Shown one piece after another: positions 25,265-33,997 of a stretch of 39,358 nt of DNA. This stretch comes from Eubacteriales bacterium (GTDB taxonomy: Bacteria; Bacillota; Clostridia; Lachnospirales; Lachnospiraceae): the NCBI GenBank assembly GCA_030524455.1, contig JAUNGT010000029.1, positions 1-39,358 on the forward strand. The letters run 5' to 3'. Position 1 is the first letter of the stretch; every line of letters starts with the position of its first letter. Position numbers and translations under genes: made by a program. The notes beneath the pieces are model-generated. The model was not told the DNA's origin. It worked only from the letters and a program-made list of their open reading frames with translations, and made no database searches.

Positions 25265-25293
25265 TTGTCAACCGGAATGGCCTGTGATATGCT
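25265..25293 (+). promoter_or_regulatory. Sigma-A promoter for the GntR/LacI regulator
   Basis: TTGTCA (25265-25270) and TATGCT (25288-25293) are spaced 17 bases apart, 40 bases before the regulator start. It is located 54 bases beyond the MITE-like element. Confidence 0.6.
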
Positions 25294-25333
25294 GAATAAG
25301 TATGGAAGATACAGGAAGTGCAGAGGACGGGGA

Positions 25334-26425
25334 ATGGAGAAGGAAAAATTTCTGTATAAGCGTGTATATACCGATATTAAGAGCAGGATACAGAGCGGAG
25401 CGTTGAAGCCGGGCGATAAAATGGCGGGAGAGCAGGAGCTCATTGAACAGTACGGCGTCAGTTCGATTACGATCAAAAAAGCGCTCACACTTTTGGCGGA
25501 GGAAGGGCTGCTTTATAGGGTCAGAGGAAAGGGGAGCTTTGTGGCGCAGCGGCCCTGTGAAAACGCGCCGGAGGTTCTGCCGCAGCCCCGGGAGCCGCTG
25601 GTCGGCGTGATTTTCGAGCATATCAGCTCCAGCTATGGCCTGATGATGCTGTACGAGCTGGAGTGCCGTGCCAGGGAGGCGGGCTACCGGCTGCTGCCCT
25701 GCTTTTCGTACGGGAACAGAGAGCTGGAAACGGACGCGATCCGGAGCCTGAACGGATTGGGCGTGGAGGGGCTTCTGATTATGCCGGTACACGGGACGCA
25801 TTATAATAAAGAAATTCTGCGGCTTGTTCTGGAGGACTATCCGCTTGTTCTGATCGATAAAAAGATGGACAGGATCCCGGTCCTTTCGGTCCGCAGTGAC
25901 GGCTGTAAGATGATGAGCCGGCTGGTGCAGTATCTGTATGAGGAAGGCAAAAGGCACCTGGCCCTTGTCACCGTGGAGGAAAGCGATACCTCCACGCTGA
26001 TCGAGCGAAAAACGGGATTTTACGAGGGAATACGGCAGTGCGGCCTGACGGCACAGACGGAATGCAGGCTCGCCTATGTGGACTATGAGGATGCCTTCCG
26101 GACCTATGCGGATATTTATAAGGAACAGATCTATGCTTATCTGGAGCGGGAAAAGGAATTCCTGGACGGCCTGGTATGCGCGGAGTACGGCCTTGCCATG
26201 ATCGTCACGGAGCTGCTGGAGGAGCTTGGCTGCAGGGATACGATAGAGGTGTGCTGTGTGGATGAAAATTACATCGGGCCGAATCAGTACCGGCTGTCTC
26301 ATATGAAGCAGGATGAGCGCCGGATGGCGGACTGCGCGATGGATTTGCTGTTGGCAAGAATCCGCGGAGAGCATCCGCAGCAGGAGGATTATCTGATTCC
26401 GGGAGTGTTTGTCCGGAAAAAATAA
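25334..26425 (+). CDS. GntR-type regulator with LacI-like sugar-sensing domain
   Basis: The 363-residue protein has an N-terminal GntR winged helix (about 1-75: YKRVYTDIKSRIQSGALKPGDKM, then SSITIKKALTLLAEEGLLYRVRGKGSFV). The C-terminal periplasmic-binding-protein-like domain (about 90-355) includes GVIFEHISSSYG and QVRLSHMKQDERRMA-like segments. This architecture is that of AraR-type repressors that release DNA on sugar binding. I start at the ATG at 25334, with GAGG 7 bases upstream, instead of an unsupported start at 25265. It lies just upstream of the second importer operon in the same direction and probably represses it. Three copies of a 12-base A/T motif downstream are candidate operators. 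Confidence 0.85.
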   Translation: MEKEKFLYKRVYTDIKSRIQSGALKPGDKMAGEQELIEQYGVSSITIKKALTLLAEEGLLYRVRGKGSFVAQRPCENAPEVLPQPREPLVGVIFEHISSSYGLMMLYELECRAREAGYRLLPCFSYGNRELETDAIRSLNGLGVEGLLIMPVHGTHYNKEILRLVLEDYPLVLIDKKMDRIPVLSVRSDGCKMMSRLVQYLYEEGKRHLALVTVEESDTSTLIERKTGFYEGIRQCGLTAQTECRLAYVDYEDAFRTYADIYKEQIYAYLEREKEFLDGLVCAEYGLAMIVTELLEELGCRDTIEVCCVDENYIGPNQYRLSHMKQDERRMADCAMDLLLARIRGEHPQQEDYLIPGVFVRKK

Positions 26426-26647
26426 AAAGTATATTTAAATATCAAAATATATTTTAATAGATAAAAGAGAATAAAATAATTCACAAAAATTCAATAAAAA
26501 CAGAAATAAAATTCACAAAATAAGAAAAAAGAAAGTAAAGTAATTGAAAGGAGAAAGAAAATAATACTCAAAGAACGGGAAAATATTGTATCAAAAATAT
26601 AAAAAGTATAATAAAGTGTTTACAAAGGATAAAAAGTATATTATGCT
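26422..26647 (+). promoter_or_regulatory. A/T-rich control region with repeated 12-mer and importer promoter
   Basis: The A-rich spacer between the regulator and the importer operon carries three exact copies of ATAAAAAGTATA (26422-26433, 26599-26610, 26629-26640). The last two are 30 bases apart, about three helical turns. A good promoter follows: TTTACA (26619-26624), 17 bases, TATGCT (26642-26647). The third copy lies in its spacer, where a bound repressor would block polymerase. The low-complexity base composition means some repetition could be chance. Confidence 0.5.
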
Positions 26648-26710
26648 GAAAGAGCAGTAAGACATGAGAAACCGGTAGTGTGCAAAACAAGGAGACCAGG
26701 AGGTATCTGT

Positions 26711-28183
26711 ATGAAGAGAAGAAAATGTCTGTCTGTTCTGGCGGCGGCAGTATTATCCGTGGGAATGCTGGCGGGCTGCGGCGGAAACGGCGCGGCGGAA
26801 AATAGCGCGGCAGACGGCGGCACTGCAGACAGCGCTGCGACAGCCGAAGGCTCGCAGGCGGTCACAGAGAATGCGGCCGGTGAGGAGGCAGGCGGGACGG
26901 TAAAGATGCTTGTGGGCGTCACCGGCGGCAAGGACGATGAGGAGATGCGGCTGTTCGTGGACGAAATGGAGAAAGCGACGGGACTGCAGATCGAGATAGA
27001 AAAACCGGCCTCGGATTACGATCAGGTGATGATGCAGAAGCTGAGCGGCGGAGAGGTCTATGATCTAATCTATGTGTCGGCCGGCCAATACATGAATCTG
27101 GCAGAGCAGGAGGCTCTGACGGATATTACGGATGATGTACATGCCTCAGACATCCTGACAAACAATATCGATCAGCAGGAATGGGACGATATTACGATCG
27201 ACGGAAAAATTTACGCAGGCTTTAACAAGAAGGAAGTCCACCGGGTCGTCGCCCTGAATAATACGCTTTTAAAGAAGGCGGGAATCGATTACAAAACGAT
27301 CGAGCCCACGATGGACGGCTATTACGAGGTCTTTCAGAAAATGCGTCAGGTCAGCGATACGGAGGATTTTTATCCTTTTGACGTGGTGCTGAGCGAGGCC
27401 TGGGATTTGCAGCCCTGGATGGCCGCGGCGGGCTTGAAAACCGGCGTCCTGCTCAATGAGGACGGCAAGAAATATGTGCCGATTTCCACGGACGAGGCGG
27501 CGCCTGTATGGGAGTGGTTCAAAAAGCTGTATGATGACGGCCTGATGGATCCGTCCTCCTTTGTGGACAAGACGTCGGATATGAGAGAGAAGATGGGCGC
27601 TTCCACACAGAAAACGGGCTGCAGCGTAGACTGGGCGGCCTGGGTAGGCCTGCACAACGCAAACGCGGAAAGCGCCGGGCTGACGGCGGAGGATTACGAG
27701 GTGGTTTCCCTGCCCGGACTGCAGACGCCGGACGGCAAATATATGCTTGGAAAGGGCGGCGCAAGCCTGTTCGCGGTGCCGGCGAATGCGCAGAATGTGG
27801 AAGGCGCAATCCGGGTGCTGGAGTATTTTGCGACGCAGGAGGGCGGCGAACTGCTGTCTGTCGGAATTGAGGGATACGACTATGTGGTGGAGGACGGCGT
27901 TTACACCCATACGGAAATCGGGGCGGCCCACGGAAACGACCACGGCGCGCCAGTGCCGATTTACAAGGATTTTGTGGCTCCCATGGGCTATAATACCGGA
28001 ATGGAGGAGGCGCTTGGCTACGGCGAATATGCCTCGATCGAGATGACGATTCCGAATGAGGCGGACTACAAGGAAATCGTCGGAAAGTGGGCCATTAAAA
28101 TGGTGAAGGGCGAGACCTCCATCGAGGACGGCCTGGCGGGAATGCGGCAGGAGCTTCTGGAAAGGGGAGTCACGGAGGTATAG
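26711..28183 (+). CDS. Sugar ABC transporter substrate-binding lipoprotein
   Basis: The 490-residue protein has a lipoprotein signal peptide with lipobox LAGC (Cys at about 22), an Ala/Glu-rich linker and a family 1 solute-binding domain. The domain begins near VKMLVGVTGGKDDEEM and contains SGGEVYDLIYVSAGQY. AGGAGG precedes the ATG at 26711; earlier in-frame codons would extend ahead of the signal peptide and are rejected. It is the first gene of the second importer operon, preceded by a sigma-A promoter and candidate repressor sites. The ligand is unknown. At 490 residues it is on the long side for CUT1 binding proteins, a size often seen for oligosaccharide binders. Confidence 0.9.
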   Translation: MKRRKCLSVLAAAVLSVGMLAGCGGNGAAENSAADGGTADSAATAEGSQAVTENAAGEEAGGTVKMLVGVTGGKDDEEMRLFVDEMEKATGLQIEIEKPASDYDQVMMQKLSGGEVYDLIYVSAGQYMNLAEQEALTDITDDVHASDILTNNIDQQEWDDITIDGKIYAGFNKKEVHRVVALNNTLLKKAGIDYKTIEPTMDGYYEVFQKMRQVSDTEDFYPFDVVLSEAWDLQPWMAAAGLKTGVLLNEDGKKYVPISTDEAAPVWEWFKKLYDDGLMDPSSFVDKTSDMREKMGASTQKTGCSVDWAAWVGLHNANAESAGLTAEDYEVVSLPGLQTPDGKYMLGKGGASLFAVPANAQNVEGAIRVLEYFATQEGGELLSVGIEGYDYVVEDGVYTHTEIGAAHGNDHGAPVPIYKDFVAPMGYNTGMEEALGYGEYASIEMTIPNEADYKEIVGKWAIKMVKGETSIEDGLAGMRQELLERGVTEV

Positions 28184-28210
28184 GCCGGGAGAAGAGGATA
28201 GAAAAGCGCC

Positions 28211-29098
28211 ATGTACAAAAAAATAAAGCGATATCGGGGCATATATTTGATGCTTGTGCCCGTGGTTCTCTATTTTCTGATTTTTTCCTACTATCCGCTT
28301 TTGCTGGGAGTGGTAAACAGCCTGCAGAAGGTAAAGCTGCTGGGAGGGTCGACGTTTGTCGGGCTGAAAAACTATCAGGAGGTATTCAACAGCGCAGTGT
28401 ATCAAAGGGCACTGCGCAATACCCTTGTGGTCGGAACGGGAACCTTCCTGCTGCAGTTTGTATGGGGGCTTATGATCGCGCTGCTTTTAAACGAGGTGAA
28501 AAACAAGCTGGCCAGGTCGTTTATACAGACCGTAACCTATATTCCCTATCTGCTTTCCTGGGCCGTGGTGGGCGGTATCTGGATTACGATTTTTTCGCCG
28601 ACGGGAATGATAAACGGAATCCTGAAGCTGTTTGCGGACGGTCCCAGTCAGCCGGTCGTATTTTTGTCGGAGCCCTCCTATGCGCGGGCAATCATGATTT
28701 TTACGGGGGCCTGGAAGGGCGCGGGATATTTTGCGGCGCTGTTTCTTGCGGCCATTGTCAGCCTGGACGAATCCTTTTATGAATCGGCCCAGATTGACGG
28801 CGCCACCCGCTGGCAGCAAATCGTGCGGATTACCCTGCCGCAGATTGTGCCGACGATGAAGGTTGTGACCGTGCTGAGCGCGATGAGCCTTCTGCGGAAT
28901 TTTGATCAGATTTTCGTGATGGGGAACGCGTCCATCAATGACAGGGTTCAGAATCTGCTTGTCCGGATTTACAACGACGGTATTTTGGAATTTAATGTGG
29001 GAACGGCGACAGCGGCAGCGACGATGGTGCTGATGATCACGATGGTCATTTCCTTCGGCGTCCGGAAATTGCTGCGTTATGACGAAGCCTACGACTGA
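28211..29098 (+). CDS. Sugar ABC transporter permease (LplB/MalF-like)
   Basis: This 295-residue membrane protein has six helices. The opening YKKIKRYRGIYLMLVPVVLYF is typical of LplB-like oligosaccharide permeases, and the EAA loop is YESAQIDGATRWQQIVRIT (about 193-211). The ATG at 28211 has a purine-rich but imperfect ribosome site. It lies 27 bases after the binding-protein gene and forms the channel with the next permease. No ATPase gene accompanies it. Confidence 0.92.
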   Translation: MYKKIKRYRGIYLMLVPVVLYFLIFSYYPLLLGVVNSLQKVKLLGGSTFVGLKNYQEVFNSAVYQRALRNTLVVGTGTFLLQFVWGLMIALLLNEVKNKLARSFIQTVTYIPYLLSWAVVGGIWITIFSPTGMINGILKLFADGPSQPVVFLSEPSYARAIMIFTGAWKGAGYFAALFLAAIVSLDESFYESAQIDGATRWQQIVRITLPQIVPTMKVVTVLSAMSLLRNFDQIFVMGNASINDRVQNLLVRIYNDGILEFNVGTATAAATMVLMITMVISFGVRKLLRYDEAYD

Positions 29099-29113
29099 AA
29101 GGAGGCCCTGTCG

Positions 29114-29983
29114 GTGAGAAAGAAAAAGGGGACAAGAAACGAGCTGTCCCGGAAGCAGAAAATGATCGCGGGCGTATTGGTGCTGGCGGTGGTTTTGGTG
29201 ATGGCGCTTCCCATGTGGAACGTGATCGTGGTGGCGACCTCCGATAAGCTTTCCGCGAGTCAGAGCGGCGTGAAGCTTTGGTGGGATTCCTTCAGCCTGG
29301 AGGGTTTTTCCTATGTGTTTACGGTGACGAAGCTGCTGCGCCCGTTTTTGAATTCTCTGTTTGTGACAACGATCGCTACGGTCATTCAGGTGGTGCTGTC
29401 CGCGTTTGCCGGATATGTGCTGATTCAAAAGGATCTGCCGTTTCGCGCAGCGATCACCTCCTTTGTGATGCTGACTATGATGATTCCGGGAGACCTGACC
29501 CTGATTTCCGTTTATCAGCTGAACAAACAGCTGCATCTGCTCAACAGCTATACCGGACTGATCGCCAATGGCCTGATTTCCGGCTTCAGTATTTTGCTGA
29601 TGCGCAATTACTTCGGGACGGTTCCCTATTCCATGGCGGAGGCGGCAAGGCTGGACGGGGCGGGCGAGATCCGTATTTTTGCGAAAATTTTTCTTCCTGT
29701 GTCCCTGCCGGGCCTTGCGACCGTATTTTTCATGGAATATGTGGGCAAGTGGAATTCCATCATGCTTCCCGCAACCCTGGTGACGGATCAGAACAAATAT
29801 ACGCTGCCGCTGATGCTAAAGGCGATGATTCAGTCGGATTCCTCCACCTCCGGCACGTCCATCGCGCCGGAGAATGCCGTGATGGCGGCGATTGTGATCT
29901 CGACGCTGCCGCTTTTGCTGATCTATATATTTGCGCAGAAATATTTGCTGGAGGGGATGAATCTTGGTGCGGAGAAGGGATGA
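29114..29983 (+). CDS. Sugar ABC transporter permease (YtcP/MalG-like)
   Basis: This 289-residue partner permease has six helices and an EAA loop, AEAARLDGAGEIRIFAKIFL (about 176-195). It ends in KYLLEGMNLGAEKG, typical of the LplC/YtcP half. The start is a GTG with GGAGG 9 bases upstream. It follows the first permease by 15 bases. Its stop lies 4 bases before the ATG of the PHP hydrolase, so that enzyme is tightly linked to the importer. Confidence 0.92.
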   Translation: MRKKKGTRNELSRKQKMIAGVLVLAVVLVMALPMWNVIVVATSDKLSASQSGVKLWWDSFSLEGFSYVFTVTKLLRPFLNSLFVTTIATVIQVVLSAFAGYVLIQKDLPFRAAITSFVMLTMMIPGDLTLISVYQLNKQLHLLNSYTGLIANGLISGFSILLMRNYFGTVPYSMAEAARLDGAGEIRIFAKIFLPVSLPGLATVFFMEYVGKWNSIMLPATLVTDQNKYTLPLMLKAMIQSDSSTSGTSIAPENAVMAAIVISTLPLLLIYIFAQKYLLEGMNLGAEKG

Positions 29984-29987
29984 GGCG

Positions 29988-31328
29988 ATGGAGACGGAAA
30001 ACAGACAGCTTACCTGGGAAAGATTTGTCACAAAGCAGGAGGAAGGGCAATATTTCCCGGTAGAGTTTTTGGTCCCGGAAGGAATCCGGGAGCTTGAGAT
30101 CTGGTATGAATATGAACGCTTTGCAGAGTGGACGGACGGAGTAAAAAGCGTGAGGGTGGAAAAAAATATTGTGGACTTCGCCCTTTGCGCGGCGCAGGAA
30201 AAATATCTGGGCTCCTCCGGCTCCGACCGCTCCTGTATCCGGATATCGGCCTGTGAAAGCTCGCAGGGCTTTGCGGCCAGCGAGATTGTTCCCGGGACGT
30301 GGAAAATCATATTGGGCGCATATAAAATCAGCGAAGAGGGCTGTGCGGTGCGCTACACGGTTACATTTTTTCCGAAGCAGCTCTCGATCTATCGGGGAGA
30401 CACCCATTTGCATACCACGGGCTCGGACGGATGCCTTACGGCGGATGAGGTGGCCTGGACGGCGAAGAAGGAAGGGCTGGATTATGTGTTTGTGACGGAT
30501 CACAATAATTATGCGCACAACGGGCAATGGAAGCGGCAGAAGGGGATGACCGTGCTGCCGGGCGCAGAGTGGACGCACTATCGGGGACATGCGGGGATGC
30601 TTGGCGTAAATCAGCCATTTGAGAATCCTTTTTGTGTGAACCGCCCGGAGGAGATGCGGGAAAAGCTTGCGGAGGCGGGAGAACGGGGCGCTCTTGTCGT
30701 GTTGAATCACCCCTTCTGCCCCAACTGCGGATGGAGGTGGGGCATGGAAAGCGCGCCCTATGATCTGATTGAGATTTGGAACGGCGCATGCCCGGACAGG
30801 GTCAACCGGCGCTGCCTGGAGTGGTGGGACAGGCAACTGAAGGAGGGAAAACGGATACCGGTCATCGGGGGCAGCGATTTTCACAGGACAGAGTACGGCC
30901 GGATGATCGGTTCGCCCTGTACCTGCCTGTATGCGCTGTCAGAGTCGCCCGGGGACTTGCTGGAGGCAATGAAAAGGGGACATGCCTATGTGACCTATGC
31001 GCCGGAGGGGCCGATGGTCTGGGCGGAGGCGGGAGGGTGTCTGCCCGGCGACGAAATTTCCGAATCGGAGCAGATCCGGCTGCGGTTTGAAAAGCTGAAA
31101 AAGGGAGACAGGATCGTGCTGATCACGGATTTGGGGGAGGAAACCATAGAACTTTCGGAGCAAATACAGTCCTATGTGTGCACCAGAAAGGCCAAGGGGA
31201 TTTCCTATCTGAGGGCAGAGCTTTACCGGGCGGTGCCGGGGCTGGACGATATGCCGGCGATGCTGACGAATCCGTTTTATGTGCGCAGGGAGACTGGGGA
31301 TGATTCAAAAAATCATATTGGTGTTTAA
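29988..31328 (+). CDS. PHP-domain metallohydrolase of the CehA/McbA type
   Basis: The 446-residue protein has an N-terminal beta-rich region (about 1-130) and a PHP metal-binding hydrolase domain. Its motifs are in order: GDTHLHTTGSDG (about 137-148), VTDHNN (about 168-173), GAEWTHYRGHAG, LNHPFCPNCGW and GGSDFHRTEYG. These supply the His/Asp ligands of a multi-metal site. The CehA/McbA group includes carbamate hydrolases and many uncharacterised members predicted to cleave phosphoester, phosphonate-ester or carbamate bonds. There is no signal peptide, so it acts in the cytoplasm on something the importer brings in. I choose the ATG at 29988 over a GTG at 29964 because GAGAAGGG lies upstream. 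Its end overlaps the next gene by 29 bases. Confidence 0.8.
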   Translation: METENRQLTWERFVTKQEEGQYFPVEFLVPEGIRELEIWYEYERFAEWTDGVKSVRVEKNIVDFALCAAQEKYLGSSGSDRSCIRISACESSQGFAASEIVPGTWKIILGAYKISEEGCAVRYTVTFFPKQLSIYRGDTHLHTTGSDGCLTADEVAWTAKKEGLDYVFVTDHNNYAHNGQWKRQKGMTVLPGAEWTHYRGHAGMLGVNQPFENPFCVNRPEEMREKLAEAGERGALVVLNHPFCPNCGWRWGMESAPYDLIEIWNGACPDRVNRRCLEWWDRQLKEGKRIPVIGGSDFHRTEYGRMIGSPCTCLYALSESPGDLLEAMKRGHAYVTYAPEGPMVWAEAGGCLPGDEISESEQIRLRFEKLKKGDRIVLITDLGEETIELSEQIQSYVCTRKAKGISYLRAELYRAVPGLDDMPAMLTNPFYVRRETGDDSKNHIGV

Positions 31329-33414
31329 AACGCATTTTGATATCGGCTTTACGGATCTGGCGGGGCGCGTTGTCGAAAATTATGCCTCCGGTATGCTGGA
31401 CCGCGTGTTGGAAACCTGTGAGGCGACGGCGGGGATGGGCAGGCAAAGGTATGTATGGACCATGCCCTCCTGGCCGTTGACCCGGATGCTGGAGGAATGC
31501 ACGCAGGACAGAAGGGAGCGTCTGGAAAGGCTGATCCGGGAGGATCAGATTGTCTGGCATGCGCTGCCGTTTACCTCGCATTTTGATTTTTGCGGTCTGG
31601 ACGATTACCGGTATGGATTTACTTATGCAAGGCGGTTATCTGAGCGTTACGGAAAGCCCTTCCCGATCAGCGCGAAAATGACGGATGTGCCGGGGCATGG
31701 CGCCATGCTGGCCTCCGTTTTGGCACGGCAGGGGGTACGCTTTTTGCATTTGGGCTCCAATGAGTTCATCCGCCCGCCGAAGGTGCCTGCTCTGTTTTAT
31801 TGGGAGGCGCCGGACGGCAGACGGGTGCTGACCATGTACAGCAAGGGATACGGTTCCGGCATAGAGCCGCCGAAGGACTGGCCCTATCCGGTCTGGATGG
31901 CGCTGATGCATACCAACGACAACTGCGGGCCGCAGTCCGCCCAAATCATAGGCGAGCTGGTGGAGAAGCTTGGCCGCCGGTATCCGGAGGCGGAGATTGT
32001 GTGCGGGACGATGGACGATTTTTTCCGCAGCCTGGAAGGGGAGGATCTGGAACAGCTGCCGGTTGTGCGAAAGGATCTGGCGGATACCTGGATCCACGGC
32101 GTGGGCTCCTATCCGAAGGAGGTCCGCCTGGTCCGGGAGACAAGACGCAGAATGAAGCGGCTGGAACGGCTGCTTTCGGAAAAACGGTCTGCCCTGTCCG
32201 GCGCAGAGAAAGAAGAGATGGAAAAGCTGCGGGCAGTTTGCTATGAGAATCTGCTGCTTTTTGGGGAGCACACCTGGGGGCTGGACGTGAAGACCTGGAT
32301 GCCAAAGGAACGGGCCTATGATGCGGAGGGCTTTGCGCGGGAGCGGCAGCAGGAGAGCGCGCGGCGGATGGAAACATCCTGGCAGGAGCAAAGAGACCGG
32401 GCGCAGGCGGCTGTTTTGGCGTCAAAGCGGCTGGAACAGCTGCTTGCAGCAGGGAACAGCGTCGAAGCGGCGGACGGTGTCGAAGCGGCGGCCGGGGGAA
32501 AAGCAGCGGGAAAACAGCGGGAAAAGACGGAAATCGCGCCGGAGGCTGTAGTGAAGATCAGTGCCCCGGGCGTGGCAGAGAACGCTTGGTATCGGCTGCA
32601 TTTTAATCCGGACACGGGGGACATTTTGCTCCTTTGGGAGAAAAAAAGGAAGCGGGCGCTTCTTGCGGCATCCGGAGGAAAGCCGGCCGTGTATTATCAG
32701 TATGACCGTTATGGCATAGAGGATATGACCCATTATCTGAAAAAAGCGGCCCGCCGCCTTACGGATTGGGGAATCCGGGATAACGGAAAGGACGGATATC
32801 CGGAGTGCGGGCATATCTGCGTTTTACCGGAATTTGAACGCTGGGAGCTTCGGGGGAATGCGGTTGTTTTTCACTATCGAAATCCGGCTTCGGCAGAGCT
32901 TTACGGGAATGCGGAAAAGCTGCGGCTGATTTGGAGCCTGGAAAGCGCCCAGGCGATGCTGACGGCGGAGGCGGAGGCAAAGAAGGCGTCTCCGTATACG
33001 GAAAGCGCAAGCCTTGTGCTGCAGCTGCCGATGGAGCGGCCCGATTACGAAATCAATAAAAACGGATATGTGCTGGATCCGGCGCGGGATATCGCGGACT
33101 GGGGGAACCATGCCCTGTATTGCATTGAATATTTTGCGGCGGCCGGCGAGGCGGGAAGAAAGGTCTGCGTGGTATCCGCTGACGCGCCCCTGCTTGGCAT
33201 CGGGGAGACCGGGATTTACCGGATGCGGAAGAAATATCGGGAAAGCAGACAACCAGCGCTGTATTTTAATTTGTTCAACAATATGTGGGGGACGAATTTC
33301 CCGCAGTGGATTGAAGGCTCCTTTTCCTATCGGTTTCTCCTTTTTGCGGCGGACGGACAGAAAGGGGAGCAACTGCGGGCGGATGCGGAGCGGAGGCTGA
33401 TGGCGCTGAAGTAA
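31300..33414 (+). CDS. DUF5054 / GH38-like glycoside hydrolase
   Basis: The 704-residue protein resembles the DUF5054 relatives of family 38 alpha-mannosidases. The first zinc-ligand motif is KTHFDIGFT (about 9-17, His-x-Asp). A MTDVPGHG segment (about 127-134) sits where GH38 has its nucleophile Asp. HTNDNCGP follows, and LLLFGEHTWG near 320 supplies a further His. A C-terminal beta-rich half completes the fold. There is no signal peptide. Residues about 384-415 are a low-complexity Ala/Gly/Glu linker with a duplicated 18-base unit (from 32461 and 32479). The ATG at 31300, with GGGAG upstream, overlaps the PHP gene by 29 bases. The substrate is unknown and mannoside activity is not assured. 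Confidence 0.78.
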   Translation: MIQKIILVFKTHFDIGFTDLAGRVVENYASGMLDRVLETCEATAGMGRQRYVWTMPSWPLTRMLEECTQDRRERLERLIREDQIVWHALPFTSHFDFCGLDDYRYGFTYARRLSERYGKPFPISAKMTDVPGHGAMLASVLARQGVRFLHLGSNEFIRPPKVPALFYWEAPDGRRVLTMYSKGYGSGIEPPKDWPYPVWMALMHTNDNCGPQSAQIIGELVEKLGRRYPEAEIVCGTMDDFFRSLEGEDLEQLPVVRKDLADTWIHGVGSYPKEVRLVRETRRRMKRLERLLSEKRSALSGAEKEEMEKLRAVCYENLLLFGEHTWGLDVKTWMPKERAYDAEGFARERQQESARRMETSWQEQRDRAQAAVLASKRLEQLLAAGNSVEAADGVEAAAGGKAAGKQREKTEIAPEAVVKISAPGVAENAWYRLHFNPDTGDILLLWEKKRKRALLAASGGKPAVYYQYDRYGIEDMTHYLKKAARRLTDWGIRDNGKDGYPECGHICVLPEFERWELRGNAVVFHYRNPASAELYGNAEKLRLIWSLESAQAMLTAEAEAKKASPYTESASLVLQLPMERPDYEINKNGYVLDPARDIADWGNHALYCIEYFAAAGEAGRKVCVVSADAPLLGIGETGIYRMRKKYRESRQPALYFNLFNNMWGTNFPQWIEGSFSYRFLLFAADGQKGEQLRADAERRLMALK

Positions 33415-33420
33415 AGAGAA

Positions 33421-33445
33421 ACGCCGGGCATTCTGTGCCCGGCGT
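33421..33445. terminator. Bidirectional terminator between sugar operon and tmRNA
   Basis: A perfect 10-bp stem (acgccgggca, loop ttctg, tgcccggcgt) is extended outward with one mismatch. It lies 7 bases after the GH38-like stop and 13 bases beyond the tmRNA 3' end. T-rich tracts follow on the minus strand (tttctcttt). Confidence 0.8.
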
Positions 33446-33457
33446 CTCTTCCTGAAG

Positions 33458-33813
33458 TGGACTAGACGGGAGTCGAACCCGTGTCCAAAAGCCCATCCCC
33501 TGTCCTTCTACTATCATAGTCTGTTGACTGCGGCCGGTCTTTCTCCGGCCCGTTCCCTCCCGTACCCGGAAACAGACACCCTGATACGCTCGGTAGCTTC
33601 ATGATACGCCTGCGGGGGCAAAGCTTGGCCCGCATCGTTTCTCACATAGTCGATGCCTGGGTCTTAAAGTGTGAGTGCTCTAAGTCAGACAGCTGCCGTT
33701 AGGCAGCGTATGCTAAATTATCTTCAGCGTTTGTGTTTAAGTTTGCGGTTTGACGCACCGCCTGCGGATAGCTTCTCCAGCTTCAAAGCCCCTGTCGAAA
33801 CCTTGACTAGCCC
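33458..33813 (-). ncRNA. ssrA: tmRNA (transfer-messenger RNA)
   Basis: This minus-strand RNA of about 356 bases rescues stalled ribosomes. The 5' end GGGCTAG pairs with CTAGTCC at the 3' end (7 bp with one G-U). The T-arm reads ACGGG-TTCGACT-CCCGT, and the typical GGTTTCGACAGGGG follows the 5' acceptor strand. The discriminator is A73 (complement of 33458) and CCA is not encoded. The tag reading frame at 33746-33699 starts with GCA and encodes ANLNTNAEDNLAYAA followed by TAA. A consensus promoter lies just upstream and a terminator downstream. Confidence 0.93.
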
Positions 33814-33834
33814 TGACTGCTTTCATTGGAAATC

Positions 33835-33863
33835 ATTATACGGTACCCGGACGGGGCTGTCAA
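33835..33863 (-). promoter_or_regulatory. Consensus sigma-A promoter for tmRNA
   Basis: On the minus strand TTGACA (33858-33863), 17 bases and TATAAT (33835-33840) match consensus perfectly. The -10 lies about 21 bases before the mature 5' end, implying a short precursor trimmed by RNase P. Confidence 0.92.
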
Positions 33864-33929
33864 TCTTTTTCGGGGTCTTTTTCGGGGTTCAAGTTAGAAT
33901 AAAAAACACTTTCCCTGCCCGCGTTTCTA

Positions 33930-33938
33930 TGCTATAAT
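33930..33938 (+). promoter_or_regulatory. Extended -10 promoter for scfA
   Basis: TGCTATAAT is a perfect -10 with the TGn extension. The -35 position 17 bases upstream reads TTTCCC and is poor, as expected for extended -10 promoters. It fires away from the tmRNA promoter and lies 59 bases before the scfA start. Confidence 0.7.
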
Positions 33939-33997
33939 GTTCCAAGTTAAGAAAAGACGGCTCTTTTGCAGGGCCTGACATAAGGAGGCTATGTGAT

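Noticed and set aside
32461..32496. Duplicated 18-base unit in the GH38-like gene as a variable tandem repeat
   Set aside because: There are only two imperfect copies in a low-complexity linker. That is too little to claim a variable repeat.
33458..33460. The complement of tgg as an encoded CCA end of tmRNA
   Set aside because: The two C residues are needed to complete the 7-bp acceptor stem with GGGCTAG, so the A is the discriminator and CCA is not encoded.
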